This document shows, piece by piece, positions 47,129 to 58,800 of a stretch of 64,000 bases of DNA. The number at the start of each line of letters is the position of its first letter. Position 1 is the first letter of the stretch. Source of the DNA: JBNKVT01 sp050299335 (lineage in GTDB: Bacteria > Pseudomonadota > Alphaproteobacteria > Rhodobacterales > Rhodobacteraceae); contig JBNKVT010000006.1 of NCBI GenBank assembly GCA_050299335.1, positions 12,302 through 76,301 of the forward strand, written 5' to 3'. The notes beneath the pieces are model-generated. The model made no database searches and was not told the origin of the DNA. It saw only the letters and a list, made by a program, of their open reading frames with translations. Both the position numbers and the translations under genes were made by a program.

Positions 47129-47677
47129 TCAATCGGGCCGGAGCAGTGCCTGCCAGTCCCTGTGTCCCGCCGCCTCAAGCGCCTTCTGCGCCAGTCGTCG
47201 GCCCTCGCGACGCTCGTCCGGATCGGGGGTGAAAATAGTGTCGGCAATCAGGTCGACATGGGCGCGGTGCAGGCCGTGTTCGGCGGCCCCGGCAAGGACC
47301 AGCGCGAGATACCAGTCGAAGGGTCTGAGACCGTCCCTTGGGTCGGAGGCGAGATAGGTGGTGCAGCTGCGTTCGCTGCCGTCTTCGAGCCGCACATTTA
47401 CCGCGTCCGTCCGGTCATAGCCGAGCCCCACACCCTCGAACCGGTCGAGGACGTCCATTTCGGTCGCGGCCAGCTCGAAGACGACGCCGTGCGTCACGGC
47501 CCCTGCTTCGGCCAGCAGCGCCGCCTTGCCCGAGCCATCCCGGTGCGAGTGCTTGAAGAACCCGAACCGGTAGCCCGCGACAACTCCACGCCCCACCACC
47601 CGCGCCGAAGGGCAGCGTGCGGTCAGGCGCTGGGTCAGGAGGTTGGAGCCATAGGCGAAATAGGGCACCCGTTTCAT
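47129..47677 (-). CDS. Gamma-glutamylcyclotransferase-like protein
   Basis: A 182-aa GGCT/AIG2-like protein, a fold that cyclises gamma-glutamyl amines to 5-oxoproline. YGSNL at residues 9-13 is the family's Gly-Ser loop; the catalytic Glu is in LDRFEGVGLGYDR; FDWYLALVLAGAAEHGL is the conserved C-terminal helix. The substrate could be gamma-glutamyl peptides or a modified amino acid. It lies seven bases after the SGNH gene, so the two are probably co-transcribed. Confidence 0.85.
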   Translation of the reverse strand: MKRVPYFAYGSNLLTQRLTARCPSARVVGRGVVAGYRFGFFKHSHRDGSGKAALLAEAGAVTHGVVFELAATEMDVLDRFEGVGLGYDRTDAVNVRLEDGSERSCTTYLASDPRDGLRPFDWYLALVLAGAAEHGLHRAHVDLIADTIFTPDPDERREGRRLAQKALEAAGHRDWQALLRPD

Positions 47678-47683
47678 CGGGGC

Positions 47684-48322
47684 TCAGACCAGGGCGCGCA
47701 GCGCCTCGGCGACGGCCTTGCCGAGTAGAAGATGGCCGTCTTCCTCGAAATGGATGCCGTCGACGCGCGAGCTTTCGATATGGTCCCCGGCATTCAGGAA
47801 CCCTACACCCTTGGCCGCCGCCATCGCCTCGACCAGAGGCGGCAGGGCGCGGGATTTCGGTTCGGCGGCGGTGAACTGATCGGCGAGACAGCCGACATGG
47901 AAAATCGGCGGCGGGCAGATGACCAGCAGTTTGAACCCGTCATGGCGTTCCTGCATTTCGGGATCGAGGCAGATATCGACCAGCTTGCCCAGCGAAGCGG
48001 CGATATCCTCGGCGGTCTGTTGCAGCCGGTCCTTGCAGTCATTGGTGCCGAGCATCAGCGTCATCACGTCAATCGGCCCGTGACTTTGCAGGGCGATCGG
48101 CAGGCCGAGCGCGCCGTCCATATGCCGACCCATCACCTCGTCCTCATGCTCGGTCGTGCGCCCGGGCAGGCCTTCCTCGATCAGCTCCCAGCCGGGGCCA
48201 AGTGCTGCCATGGCCACGCCATTCCAGCGTTTCGTGCGATCAAGGCGGCGGCGCTGGCCGACATATTCGACCGGGAGCGCGCCCCAGGTATTGCTGTCGC
48301 CGAAGGTGAGAAGGGTTGTCAT
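47684..48322 (-). CDS. SGNH/GDSL-family hydrolase (arylesterase-like)
   Basis: A 212-aa cytoplasmic esterase of the SGNH superfamily. Block I is FGDSNTWG (nucleophile Ser), block II supplies a Gly, block III is LGTNDCKD (oxyanion Asn), and block V is DGIHFEEDGH with the Asp/His. It resembles the arylesterase/acyl-CoA thioesterase I group of Rhizobiales and Rhodobacterales. No signal peptide. First of a pair with the GGCT-like gene, 21 bases after the aldo/keto reductase gene. Confidence 0.87.
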   Translation of the reverse strand: MTTLLTFGDSNTWGALPVEYVGQRRRLDRTKRWNGVAMAALGPGWELIEEGLPGRTTEHEDEVMGRHMDGALGLPIALQSHGPIDVMTLMLGTNDCKDRLQQTAEDIAASLGKLVDICLDPEMQERHDGFKLLVICPPPIFHVGCLADQFTAAEPKSRALPPLVEAMAAAKGVGFLNAGDHIESSRVDGIHFEEDGHLLLGKAVAEALRALV

Positions 48323-48343
48323 TCGGGGTGGCTCCTCAATGGG

Positions 48344-49384
48344 TTACATTGGAATGGGGAAGCGGCGATGGATGGAAGCGATATCGGCCAGCACCTCATC
48401 GGACAACTCCAGATCGGCCGCATCAATGTCAGTCTTCAACTGCGCCATATTCGTCGCCCCGATGATCACCGAGGTCATGAAGGGCCGTGTGAGGCAGAAG
48501 GCCAGCGCCATCCGCGCCGGATCGAGCCCGTGCTTTTCGGCGACCCCGACATAGGCATCGGCGACCGGAACCGCGTGTTCGGACCAGCGTCCGCCAAGGG
48601 TCTCGTTGATCGCCCGCCGCGAACCCTCGGGCACGGCTCCATCGCGGTATTTCCCGGTCAGCATGCCCGCCGCCAGCGGCGAAAAGGCCAGCAATCCGAC
48701 CTTTTCGTGATGCGAGACCTCGGCCAGATCGAGATCGAAGAGCCGCTGCATCAGCGAATATTCGTTCTGGATCGACACCGGTCGCGGCAGCCCGTGCGCC
48801 TCGGCCATCCGGCAGAACAGGGTCGTGCCCCAGGCGGTATCGTTGGACAGCCCCCAATGGCGGATTTTACCGGCGGCGATCAGATCGCGCATGGTTTCGA
48901 GCACTTCGAGCAAATGGGCTTCTGTCTCAGCGGTGTCCTGATGTGAGGGGTCGTAGCTCCAGCTCTGCCGGAAGTGATACGAGCCGCGATTGGGCCAGTG
49001 CAGCTGGTAGAGATCAACGTAGTCGGTTTGCAGCCGCCTGAGTGAGCCCTCAAGGGCGATATTGATCGTCTCGCGGCTGATCGCTGCCCCGTCGCGCACC
49101 GACATGAACCCCTTGCCGAGGACCTTGGTCGCCAGCACCACCCTGTCGCGCTTGCCTTTTGCGTTCCAGCTGCCGATGAATTCCTCGGTGCGGCCGCGGG
49201 TTTCGGGGATGTTCGGCGTGGTCGGATACATCTCGGCGGTGTCGAAGAAATTGATGTCCCGCTCCAGCGCGTAATCCATCTGGGCATGCGCCTCGGCCTC
49301 GGTATTCTGCGAGCCCCAGGTCATGGTCCCGAGACAGATTTCCGAGACCATCACATCGGTTCCGCCCAGTCTGTTGAATTTCAT
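48344..49384 (-). CDS. Aldo/keto reductase (Tas-like)
   Basis: NADPH-dependent carbonyl reductase with a TIM barrel. 346 aa; catalytic Asp and Tyr in NFFDTAEMYPTT, Lys in VLATKVLGKG and His in YQLHWPN form the AKR tetrad. The pattern is closest to E. coli Tas/YajO-type proteins. The physiological substrate is unknown. The start at 49384 (MKFNRLGGTDV) is better than the one six codons upstream. Confidence 0.92.
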   Translation of the reverse strand: MKFNRLGGTDVMVSEICLGTMTWGSQNTEAEAHAQMDYALERDINFFDTAEMYPTTPNIPETRGRTEEFIGSWNAKGKRDRVVLATKVLGKGFMSVRDGAAISRETINIALEGSLRRLQTDYVDLYQLHWPNRGSYHFRQSWSYDPSHQDTAETEAHLLEVLETMRDLIAAGKIRHWGLSNDTAWGTTLFCRMAEAHGLPRPVSIQNEYSLMQRLFDLDLAEVSHHEKVGLLAFSPLAAGMLTGKYRDGAVPEGSRRAINETLGGRWSEHAVPVADAYVGVAEKHGLDPARMALAFCLTRPFMTSVIIGATNMAQLKTDIDAADLELSDEVLADIASIHRRFPIPM

Positions 49385-49538
49385 CAGTCGCCCTTTTCTC
49401 AATCGTTACAAAGTCTTGTGTTTCGGTCTTCGCTTAGCGTCGGTTCGCGTCAGAGGCAATTGGACCATGGGTGCAGGCTTGCCGGTTCTGTCCCGCAGAT
49501 TGGGTGCCATTCGCCCCGAAAGAGAGCCTCCCCCCTAA

Positions 49539-49561
49539 CCCCCCTCCCAGGGGGAGGGGGG
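49539..49561. repeat. GC-rich CCTCCC hairpin, second copy
   Basis: A near-perfect stem of C-rich 49539-49548 with G-rich 49552-49561 around AGG, in the 257-base gap between the aldo/keto reductase start and the trpE stop. Relative of the hairpin at 40877. It might end the trpE transcript. Confidence 0.65.
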
Positions 49562-49641
49562 AACTGCTCCGGAAATTGCCCCCGCCACCTGGTCCTCCGG
49601 ATCGAGCCCTGTCGGGTTTTGACGCGCGCCTCGCACCGTGT

Positions 49642-51153
<1,512 letters not shown>

Positions 51154-51156
51154 CGT

Positions 51157-53037
51157 TCAACGCGCGCCCGGGGTCAGCAGCCGGTTGATCAGCTGCTGAT
51201 TGACCGATACCCCCGCGCGGTCCTGGAGGCTTTGCGAGAAGGCGGCAAAAAGGTCGGCGGCGACTTCATCGGCCAGTTCGCGCTGCGCCTGTTCCATCAG
51301 CCCGGCCGTGTCCTCGGCCCCGGGGTCGAACGGGTCGATACGGCTGACCTGGGCCAGCACGACCATCCCGGGCCCGTCGGCGCGGGTCACCTCGCCGAGA
51401 CCGGCTGCGAAGATCGCATCGTTCAGCCCCCCGGGCAGGTCGTCGAGTGCGGCCCCCCGGAGCACCGGTTCGTGGGTGCTGAGGGTCAGGCCCCGGTCGC
51501 GGACCACCGAGAGCAGGGTGCGTCCATCCGAAAGCGTGGCCATGATCTCGTCGCCAAGGGAGGCGAGCGCCTCCTGCAGCCTTTCGGCGCGGATCAGGGC
51601 AATGACGTCTTCACGCACCTCGTCCAGCGGGATCGGAGCAGGGGGATCGATACCCTCCAGCCTAAGCGCGGCGATCCCGTCACCTTGCAGGTCGAACAGC
51701 TCGGGATAATCGCCCTCGGCGGCCTCGATGGCGCGGGCACGGAAGCCCGGATCGGTCGAGATGAGGTCGGTGCCGTCATTGGCCGCCGTGATCCCGACCT
51801 CTCCGAGGGTCATCTGGGTTTCGTCGGCGATTTCCTCCAACGTCGCCCCTCCGGCCAGCAGGTCCTGGACCGGCTCGATCAGATTGCCGATCTCGGTGGC
51901 GGCCTTGCGGGTGGCCAATTCCTCGCGAAGCGTTTCGGCCACATCCTCGAGCGGCGTCGTCCGGGCCGGAATGATGGCATTGATGCGGAACAGCGCCGGG
52001 CCGAGGCCGGTTGCCAGCGGCCCGACGATGCCGAGATCCTCGGCTCCGAACACCGTCTCGCGGGCGGGCGTGTCGATGGAGGCGGCCTCCACACCGCCCA
52101 GCTGGTAGTCGCTTTCGATCAATCCGCGTTCATCCGCGATATCCTCGAACGTCGCCTCACTTGCATCGAGCCGCGCCTTTGCCTCTTCGGCCTGAGCCAG
52201 ATCGCGAAAGACAATCCGGTCGAGGATCCGCCGCTCGGGGCGTTGATATTGTCCGGCGCGGGCGTCATAGGTTTCCTGGATTTCCTCGTCGCTGACTTCG
52301 ATCCCGTCAGCCAGCGCGTCCGGGGTCAGGGCGACATAGGTGATCCGGCGGGTTTCAAGCGTCTGGAAATTCTCGATATTCTCGTCGTAATAGGCTTGGA
52401 TTTCCGTATCGGCCGGCTCGGCGATCGGCTCGGCCAGATGCTCTTCGGTCAGCTTCACCCAGGCAAAGCCGCGCTTTTCGAGATAGAAGTCGAGCACGGT
52501 GCGGGCCATGGTCGGCGGCATGTCGACACCGCCGCTGATCGCCGAGGCAACAAGGTTCCGGGCCACCTCGTCGCGCAGGGCCGCCTCGAATTCCGCGGCC
52601 GACATGTCGTAGCGATCCAGCGCCTGACGATAGGTGACGGGATCGAACTTGCCGGTGATGTCGTGGAAATTGTCGATCTGCACCAATTCGTCGCGAACAT
52701 TTCCGTCGCCGGCCGAAATCCCCAGCCGCCGCGCCTCGCCGGTGATCGCGGCGGTCGAGACCAGTTGGCTCAGCACTTGCCGGTCGAGGCCGAAGGCCTG
52801 CATCTGTTCAGCCGTAAGTGTCTGGCCCGTGGCTTCGGCGAAACGGGCGATCTGGCCGTCGATGGCACGGAGGAACGCGGCGCGCGAGACCGGCTCGTCG
52901 CCGACGGTGGCGACATTTTGCGTGGCCAGTCCCGAGACCGCCCCTCCGAGGCCGAAGCCGGTCAGCCCGATAATCAGCAATCCGATAATCAGCCAGGCCC
53001 CGATATTCGAGCCCTTGTTGCGGAATTTGTTCAGCAT
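51157..53037 (-). CDS. ppiD: Membrane-anchored PpiC/SurA-type peptidyl-prolyl isomerase (PpiD-like)
   Basis: Periplasmic folding factor attached to the inner membrane near the Sec exit. 626 aa: one N-terminal span (GAWLIIGLLIIGLTGFGLGG), a SurA-like N domain (VATVGDEPVSRAAFLRAID, followed by the second half), and the PpiC parvulin region RRILDRIVFRDLAQAEEA...; a further C-terminal domain follows. The parvulin active residues look degenerate, as in many PpiD proteins. The start at 53037 gives MLNKFRNKGSN; the open frame further upstream is not similar. Co-directional with trpE. Confidence 0.88.
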   Translation of the reverse strand: MLNKFRNKGSNIGAWLIIGLLIIGLTGFGLGGAVSGLATQNVATVGDEPVSRAAFLRAIDGQIARFAEATGQTLTAEQMQAFGLDRQVLSQLVSTAAITGEARRLGISAGDGNVRDELVQIDNFHDITGKFDPVTYRQALDRYDMSAAEFEAALRDEVARNLVASAISGGVDMPPTMARTVLDFYLEKRGFAWVKLTEEHLAEPIAEPADTEIQAYYDENIENFQTLETRRITYVALTPDALADGIEVSDEEIQETYDARAGQYQRPERRILDRIVFRDLAQAEEAKARLDASEATFEDIADERGLIESDYQLGGVEAASIDTPARETVFGAEDLGIVGPLATGLGPALFRINAIIPARTTPLEDVAETLREELATRKAATEIGNLIEPVQDLLAGGATLEEIADETQMTLGEVGITAANDGTDLISTDPGFRARAIEAAEGDYPELFDLQGDGIAALRLEGIDPPAPIPLDEVREDVIALIRAERLQEALASLGDEIMATLSDGRTLLSVVRDRGLTLSTHEPVLRGAALDDLPGGLNDAIFAAGLGEVTRADGPGMVVLAQVSRIDPFDPGAEDTAGLMEQAQRELADEVAADLFAAFSQSLQDRAGVSVNQQLINRLLTPGAR

Positions 53038-53179
53038 ACCAGCAGCGACCCCTGTTGCGCGTCGCTTGCTTTTAGGCAACCGGCGGGCAGGGCGCAAGGC
53101 TGCATCGGATACCGGAGCGCGGTCGTCGCCGAGCTCCGAGACCCGGAGCCGTGTTCCGCATTCCGGCCCCAATGAAAAA

Positions 53180-53208
53180 GGCCGCGCGGACGGTCGGTCC
53201 GCGCGGCC
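53180..53208 (-). terminator. Rho-independent terminator after the bactofilin gene
   Basis: GGCCGCGCGGAC (53180-53191) pairs perfectly with GTCCGCGCGGCC (53197-53208) around GGTCG, and the minus strand continues TTTTTC. It ends 21 bases beyond the bactofilin stop and separates it from ppiD. Confidence 0.88.
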
Positions 53209-53229
53209 CTTGAAGGGGTTTCGATGCGA

Positions 53230-53763
53230 TCAGTCTTCGCTTTTCGCAACCGGCGCGGCGCCCTTGACCGGGGCCTTCAGCGGGTCGTCCTGACGCTGGA
53301 CCGAGCCCTCGAAATGCGCACCGCTTTCGATGGCGATGGTCTTGTGCACGATGTCGCCCTCGACCCGTGCCGTCGAGGCCAGACGCACCTTGAGGCCGCG
53401 CACGCGGCCAACGACCCGGCCATTGACCACGACGTCATCGGCGACAACCTCGCCCTTGACCACGGCATTCTCGCCGACGGTCAGCAGATGGGCCTGGATA
53501 TCGCCATCGACCTCGCCCTCGACCTGGATGTCACCGGTGGTCTTGACGTGGCCGGTGATCTTCAGGTCCGAAGACAGCACCGACGGGGTCGGCTTGGGCT
53601 TCGGAGCGCTGGAGGCCGCCGGAGCGGAGGAAGCGGAAGAGGCCGTGGCGCTCGGCGCCGGGCTCGGCGAGGAACTGGCCGGTGCGCTCGTGGCACCCGA
53701 TGCCGGGGTCGATGCCGGTTTTGCCTCGTCTTTGGTATCGGTCGGTTTGTTCTTAGAAAACAT
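53230..53763 (-). CDS. Bactofilin (polymer-forming cytoskeletal protein)
   Basis: A 177-aa bactofilin that should form nucleotide-free filaments at the membrane or envelope. Residues 1-58 are a low-complexity Ala/Ser/Pro linker; residues 60-165 are the right-handed beta-helix (SDLKITGHVKTTGDIQVEGEVDGDI, ENAVVKGEVVADDVVVNGRVVG, ASTARVEGDIVHKTI). Its start overlaps the end of the M23 peptidase gene by 11 bases, so the two proteins are likely made together to shape the wall. Confidence 0.93.
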   Translation of the reverse strand: MFSKNKPTDTKDEAKPASTPASGATSAPASSSPSPAPSATASSASSAPAASSAPKPKPTPSVLSSDLKITGHVKTTGDIQVEGEVDGDIQAHLLTVGENAVVKGEVVADDVVVNGRVVGRVRGLKVRLASTARVEGDIVHKTIAIESGAHFEGSVQRQDDPLKAPVKGAAPVAKSED

Positions 53764-55081
53764 TGCGTGCAGCCCTTATGTAAGTCATCGGATTGACAGG
53801 TATGCCCCCACTGCGAATTTCGTAGTGCAGATGCGGTCCAGTGGTCCGTCCGGTATTCCCCATATCACCTATGTGATCGCCAAGCGAGACCTTATCCCCC
53901 ACCGAGACATGAATTTTGCTCAGATGTGCATAGGAAGACTCAAGCCCGAATCCATGACTGATCTTGATCAGATTGCCAAAGCCGCTTTGGCGTCCGGCAT
54001 GGACGACCACGCCTTCGCCCGAGGCCAGGACCGGGGTGCCGATCGGACCGGCCAGATCGATGCCGTTATGCTGCCGGTAGCCGCCGGTCTTGGGATCCCG
54101 CCGCCCGCCGAAACCGGAAGTGAACCGGTGCGCGGCCTTCACTGGCATCGAGTAGGGGATCTTCACCGCAGCGATCCGCATCATGTTCATCCGGTCGAGA
54201 TCGGTCAGCAGTTGCGCGAAGCGCTCCGACAGGAGCGGATCCTCGAAAGCCTGGGCGGCCAGGGTCTCGGGCATCAAAGGTCCGCCGACGCCGGAATAGT
54301 TCGCCCGGATGGAGTTGACCAGATTGTCGACATCCATTCCCGAGGCCGCGAACATCTGCTCCAGCGGCTGGAAGGACAGCGCCACGGCCTCTTCCAATTG
54401 GCCGACCATGCGGTCCTGGCGCTCGGCATTGATCTGCATCCTGAGCTCGAGTGCGGCCAGTTCCGCCGACATTTCTTCCTGACCCTGCAGTGCGGTGTCG
54501 CGCATCTCCACGGCTTCGCCCAAGGCGCCGGTCATCAGCGCCAGTGTATCGGCCTGGTCCTTTTCGCTGCCGAGGCTGACGTTGAGGTCACCGCTCAGCT
54601 GCGCCAGTTCCACCTCCAGCCCCTCGGCCTCGGTCTGGGCAAGGTCGCGCTCGTCGATGGCGATCTGCAGTTTCTGGCGCATCTGGCCGAGCCCGGCCTG
54701 CAATTCGCGGGTCTGTTCCAGCGAGGACAGAAGCTCGCTCTGCTGGATCGACAATTCCGACAGCGCCAGTTCCAGACGCTCATGGGACTGTTCGGTCACC
54801 GCGGCCTCGTAATCCAGCTGCTCCTGAAGCACCGCGATCCTGTTTTCATAGGCCTCGGTCAAGAGAATCGTCTGCCGGTCGAAATCCCGCTCGGCCTGCT
54901 GGTTCATGAAAAAGGCGGTCGTCGAGACCGCCAGCCAGCCCGCCAGAACCGCTGCTCCCGCCCCGAGCGACAGCTGGGTCAGCGGCGTAAGGGTGAATTT
55001 CAGATCGATGGACTCGGATTTGAGGACGATATGCTGTTCATGCACAGCCGGTTCGAGAAGTTTGTTGAGCTTGTCTCTCAT
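53753..55081 (-). CDS. Membrane M23-family murein endopeptidase with coiled coil
   Basis: A wall hydrolase or wall-hydrolase activator. 442 aa: a short cytoplasmic N terminus, one span (TQLSLGAGAAVLAGWLAVSTTAFF, about 33-56), a long coiled coil (about 60-225, rich in Glu/Gln/Leu), and a C-terminal LytM domain with HNGIDLAG and HLHYEIR holding the Zn ligands. The Zn His/Asp set looks complete, so it may be an active endopeptidase. Translationally coupled with bactofilin. Confidence 0.93.
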   Translation of the reverse strand: MRDKLNKLLEPAVHEQHIVLKSESIDLKFTLTPLTQLSLGAGAAVLAGWLAVSTTAFFMNQQAERDFDRQTILLTEAYENRIAVLQEQLDYEAAVTEQSHERLELALSELSIQQSELLSSLEQTRELQAGLGQMRQKLQIAIDERDLAQTEAEGLEVELAQLSGDLNVSLGSEKDQADTLALMTGALGEAVEMRDTALQGQEEMSAELAALELRMQINAERQDRMVGQLEEAVALSFQPLEQMFAASGMDVDNLVNSIRANYSGVGGPLMPETLAAQAFEDPLLSERFAQLLTDLDRMNMMRIAAVKIPYSMPVKAAHRFTSGFGGRRDPKTGGYRQHNGIDLAGPIGTPVLASGEGVVVHAGRQSGFGNLIKISHGFGLESSYAHLSKIHVSVGDKVSLGDHIGDMGNTGRTTGPHLHYEIRSGGIPVNPMTYIRAARNVF

Positions 55082-55253
55082 TGTCCGCCTTACCCTGTGG
55101 TCAGCGCCTTGTTCTGCCTTGCACGTCCCTTCGTGGAGAGGGCCGCGCCCAGCGCTGTTGCGGGCGGACCATAGGGCGATTCATTGGAGCAAGGCAACCT
55201 TGACTTTGAAGAAAAGGCGAATTTGCGCCGACGGAACCGGGACTGCTGAAAGT

Positions 55254-55727
55254 TTAATCGCCCCTGAGCGTTTCGAGAACAGCTTCCACGTGCCCCGGCA
55301 CCCTCACCTTGCGCCAGACATGGGTCAGCACCCCATCCGGGCCGATGACAAAGGTCGATCGCTCGATGCCCATATGTGTGCGGCCATAGAGGTTTTTCTC
55401 GACCCAGGTTCCGTAACGTTCGCAGGTATCGCCCTGTTCATCGGACAGGAGCGGCACGCCAAGCCGATGTTTTTCCGCAAATTTCCCGTGGCTTTTCACG
55501 CTATCCTTCGAGATGCCGAGCACCTCGGCGTCCAAGGCCTGAAAGTCGGGCAGGGCGGCGGTGAAGCCGATAGCCTCGTTGGTGCAACCGGGCGTGTCGT
55601 CGCGGGGATAGAAGAACAACACCACCCGTTTACCCAAATAGGCGGACAGCGCCACAGTCTCGCCACCATCGCGTGGGAGGTCGAAATCCGGGGCCTTGTC
55701 TCCGACGGTCGGCGCTGTATCGGGCAT
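55254..55727 (-). CDS. bcp: Peroxiredoxin of the BCP/PrxQ class
   Basis: Thiol peroxidase that reduces hydroperoxides. 157 aa: PDFDLPRDGGETV, FFYPRDDTPGCTNEA with peroxidatic Cys48, and SDEQGDTCERYG. The resolving Cys found five residues after the peroxidatic Cys in E. coli BCP is replaced by Ile53. The other Cys, in DTCERYG, is not at the usual resolving position, so it may act as a 1-Cys enzyme. It has its own transcription unit. Confidence 0.92.
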   Translation of the reverse strand: MPDTAPTVGDKAPDFDLPRDGGETVALSAYLGKRVVLFFYPRDDTPGCTNEAIGFTAALPDFQALDAEVLGISKDSVKSHGKFAEKHRLGVPLLSDEQGDTCERYGTWVEKNLYGRTHMGIERSTFVIGPDGVLTHVWRKVRVPGHVEAVLETLRGD

Positions 55728-55890
55728 CCTGTATCTTTCCTGCGGCTCTCACAAGGTGGTGAGGCGTGAATTTTACTGTCTTGTCACGCGTCTAACTGGT
55801 ATTGTTCGACTGCGCAAAGCCAAAGACGCGAGACAAGCGGCGCAATGAGGCTCCCGGGCGGTAACGGGTAAGGATCAGGACGGCAACCGC

Positions 55891-58800
55891 ATGTTGCATT
55901 TGCGAATGAGGGAGGGGGCGCTGTCGCGCACCGGTCACCCATGGCTGGTGCGGGCGTGTTTCTTTGTGCTTCGCGAAGCGGGATCGGTTCTGTCCAAGGC
56001 GGTGATGTTCGTCGCCATCATGGCGGTCTTCGCGCTGATGGTCCTCGACGATTTCGAGGTCGATATCCCCTTCCTGTCGGCACGGATGGAGCAGCGGATC
56101 GAGGACCGCATCGGCGGGAATGTCGAGATCGGCGCCATCCGATTCTCTCTCGGCTCCGGTGAACGACCCGCGGGGGTGTCGCTGATCAATGTGGCGCTGC
56201 AGAACGAGGCCGGAGCGACCATGCTGACGGCCCCCGAAATTCGGTCGGATTTCGCCATGATCGATCTGGCCAAGGGCAAGCTCCGGCCGCAGAGTTTCGC
56301 CGTTTCAGGCGCCAAGCTCTATCTCCGGCGCGATGCCAATGGCCGTATCTCGATGGCGCTTGGCGACGATGTGCCGGGGGCCGACAAACTCCCCGGTCAT
56401 GGCATCCCGGATATGCGCCGCCTCGGCTCGGTGGCCGAGGTCGCAGCCTTGCCGTTGCTGGAACAACTGCAGGTGGTCAGTTTTGACGATATTTCGGTAT
56501 CTTACGAGGATTTGCTCACCGGAAACCGCTGGAGCGCGGATCACGGGAGGGTCGAGATCCGGCGCACCGACGGGGGTGTCAGCGGTGTGATGGAGGCCGG
56601 GTTCTCGCGCTCGGGCGACACACCGACCCATGTCTTTGTCCGGGCCGATCAGCGCGCCGATGGCAGCAATGCGGTCCTGGCCGAGTTCTTCGATGCCGCT
56701 CCTACCGATATCGCCGATCATGTCGCCGCGCTCGACTGGCTGCGCATCATCGACGCGCCGGCCAAGGGCAATCTGACGCTGGAACTGGACGCGGAAGGCC
56801 AGCTGACCGCCTTCAACGGGGCGATTGCGCTCGACGAGGGGCGCGTGCGGCCCGAGGGGACGCAGGAGATCGGGTTCGAGAGCGCGAGATCCCATTTTTC
56901 CTACGATCCGGCGGCGCAGCTCTTCACCGTGGACAATCTGTCGGTGGCGACCAGCGTCGCCGATATCGCCAGTCGCGGCTCCGTCCGGCTGACCCCAGGC
57001 GAGACCGGCGGGATCGCGGCTCTGACCGGGCAGATGCGGATCACCGCACTGAACATCCGCAAGCTGGATGTGTTCCCGCAGGACCTCAGCTTCGAGCGTG
57101 GAGAGATTACCGCACGGGCAACCCTGGACCCGTTCCGCATCGATATCGGCGAAATCGTGCTCTTCGACAGCGGCAACCGTCTGATCGCTGACGGCTCGGT
57201 CCGGGCCGCCCCGGAGGCCTGGCAGGTGGCCGTCAACCTCCGTGCCGAGGGCATCGCCCATGACCGGCTGCTGGCCTATTGGCCGCTGGCGCTGAAGCCG
57301 AAGACCCGGACCTGGCTGGAAGAGAATATCCAGGCCGGGACCATCACCCGCCTGCAGGCCGGTCTGCGTACCACCGAGGACAAGCCCGACCTGCTGCTGG
57401 AGGCCCGGTTCGAAGACGCGACCGCCCGTGTCCTGCGCAGCATGCCGCCGGTCACCGGCGCCTCGGGCCGGGTGAGCGTCGCCGAGAACGCCGTTCGCGT
57501 CACCGTCGACGCGGGCCTGACAACACCGCCCTCCGGCGCGCCGATCGACCTCGCGGGCACGGTCTTCGAGGTCCCCGATACGCGGCCCAAACCTGCCACC
57601 GGCATCGCCCATGTCCGGGCGACGGGCGGCATTCCCGGCATCCTGTCGCTGCTGGATCTCGAACCGCTCAATCTGATCTCGAAACTCGGCCAGAGCCCGG
57701 ATTTCGCTACCGGCCGGGCTGAGGCCACCGCCCGGCTGGAGTTCCCGCTGCAAAAGGGCCTGCCGCCCGAGGCGGTGATCGTCGCGGCTGACGCCACGCT
57801 CACCGATCTCGAGGTTCCGAACCTGATCCCGAACCGCCCGGTCAGCGCCGAGCGCCTGCACCTTGCGGCGACCAATACCGATCTTCGCCTTTCCGGTATC
57901 GCCGAGATTTCCGACATCCCCTTCGATTTCACCTTTGCCCGCGCCCTCGGCCCCGAAGCCGACCCGGTGGCGCATTTCGACGGCACCTTCCCGATGAGCC
58001 CCGCCACGCTTGCCGCCCTTGGCGCTGCACTGCCAACGGGCCTCGTCCGGGGTGAAACCGAGGGGCGGCTGCAACTGGCGCTTGAAAAGGATGTGGCCCC
58101 GCAATTCACCCTGTTGGGCGATGTCGGGCCGCTGGCGATCTCGGTGCCGTCCCTCTCCTATGGCAAAAGTGCCGGGCGGGGGAGCGGGGTCGTGGAACTG
58201 ACCGGCAGCCTCGGAGAGACCCCACAGATCGACCGGCTGCGTCTGGAGGCGCCGGGACTGCTGGCCGAGGGGCGGATCGACCTGGCCGGGGCGGGGCTGC
58301 GGAGCGCGGAATTCTCTCGGCTGAGGGTTGGTGGTTGGCTCGATGCACCGGTGCGGCTGGATGTGGCAAACCGACAGGTCCGGATCAGCGGCGGAACCGT
58401 GGATCTGCGTAATTTCAACCGTGGCGGGGCAGGGAGCAGCGGACCGGGATACCAGATCTCGCTGGCCCCGGTGGATCTTATCGTCACCGACGGAATTGCG
58501 CTGCGTGGCGTCGAAGGCGAATTCACCACCGCGGGCGGGTTGAAGGGTCGATTCAACGGTCGGGTCAATGGCGGCGCGCGGGTGGCCGGGATCGTGCAGC
58601 GTGGGAACAAGGTCTATCTCTACGCGGACCACGCCGGTCAGGCGCTTAAGGATGCCGGGCTTTTCGAGGGCGGGCGCGGCGGCGAGTTGCGGGCCGCCCT
58701 GCTGCCCGATGCGCAGACCGGCGGCTATAATGGGCTTCTGATGGTCAGCAATATCCGTGTCAGCAACGCCCCGGTTCTGGCCGAGATCCTGTCGGTGGCC

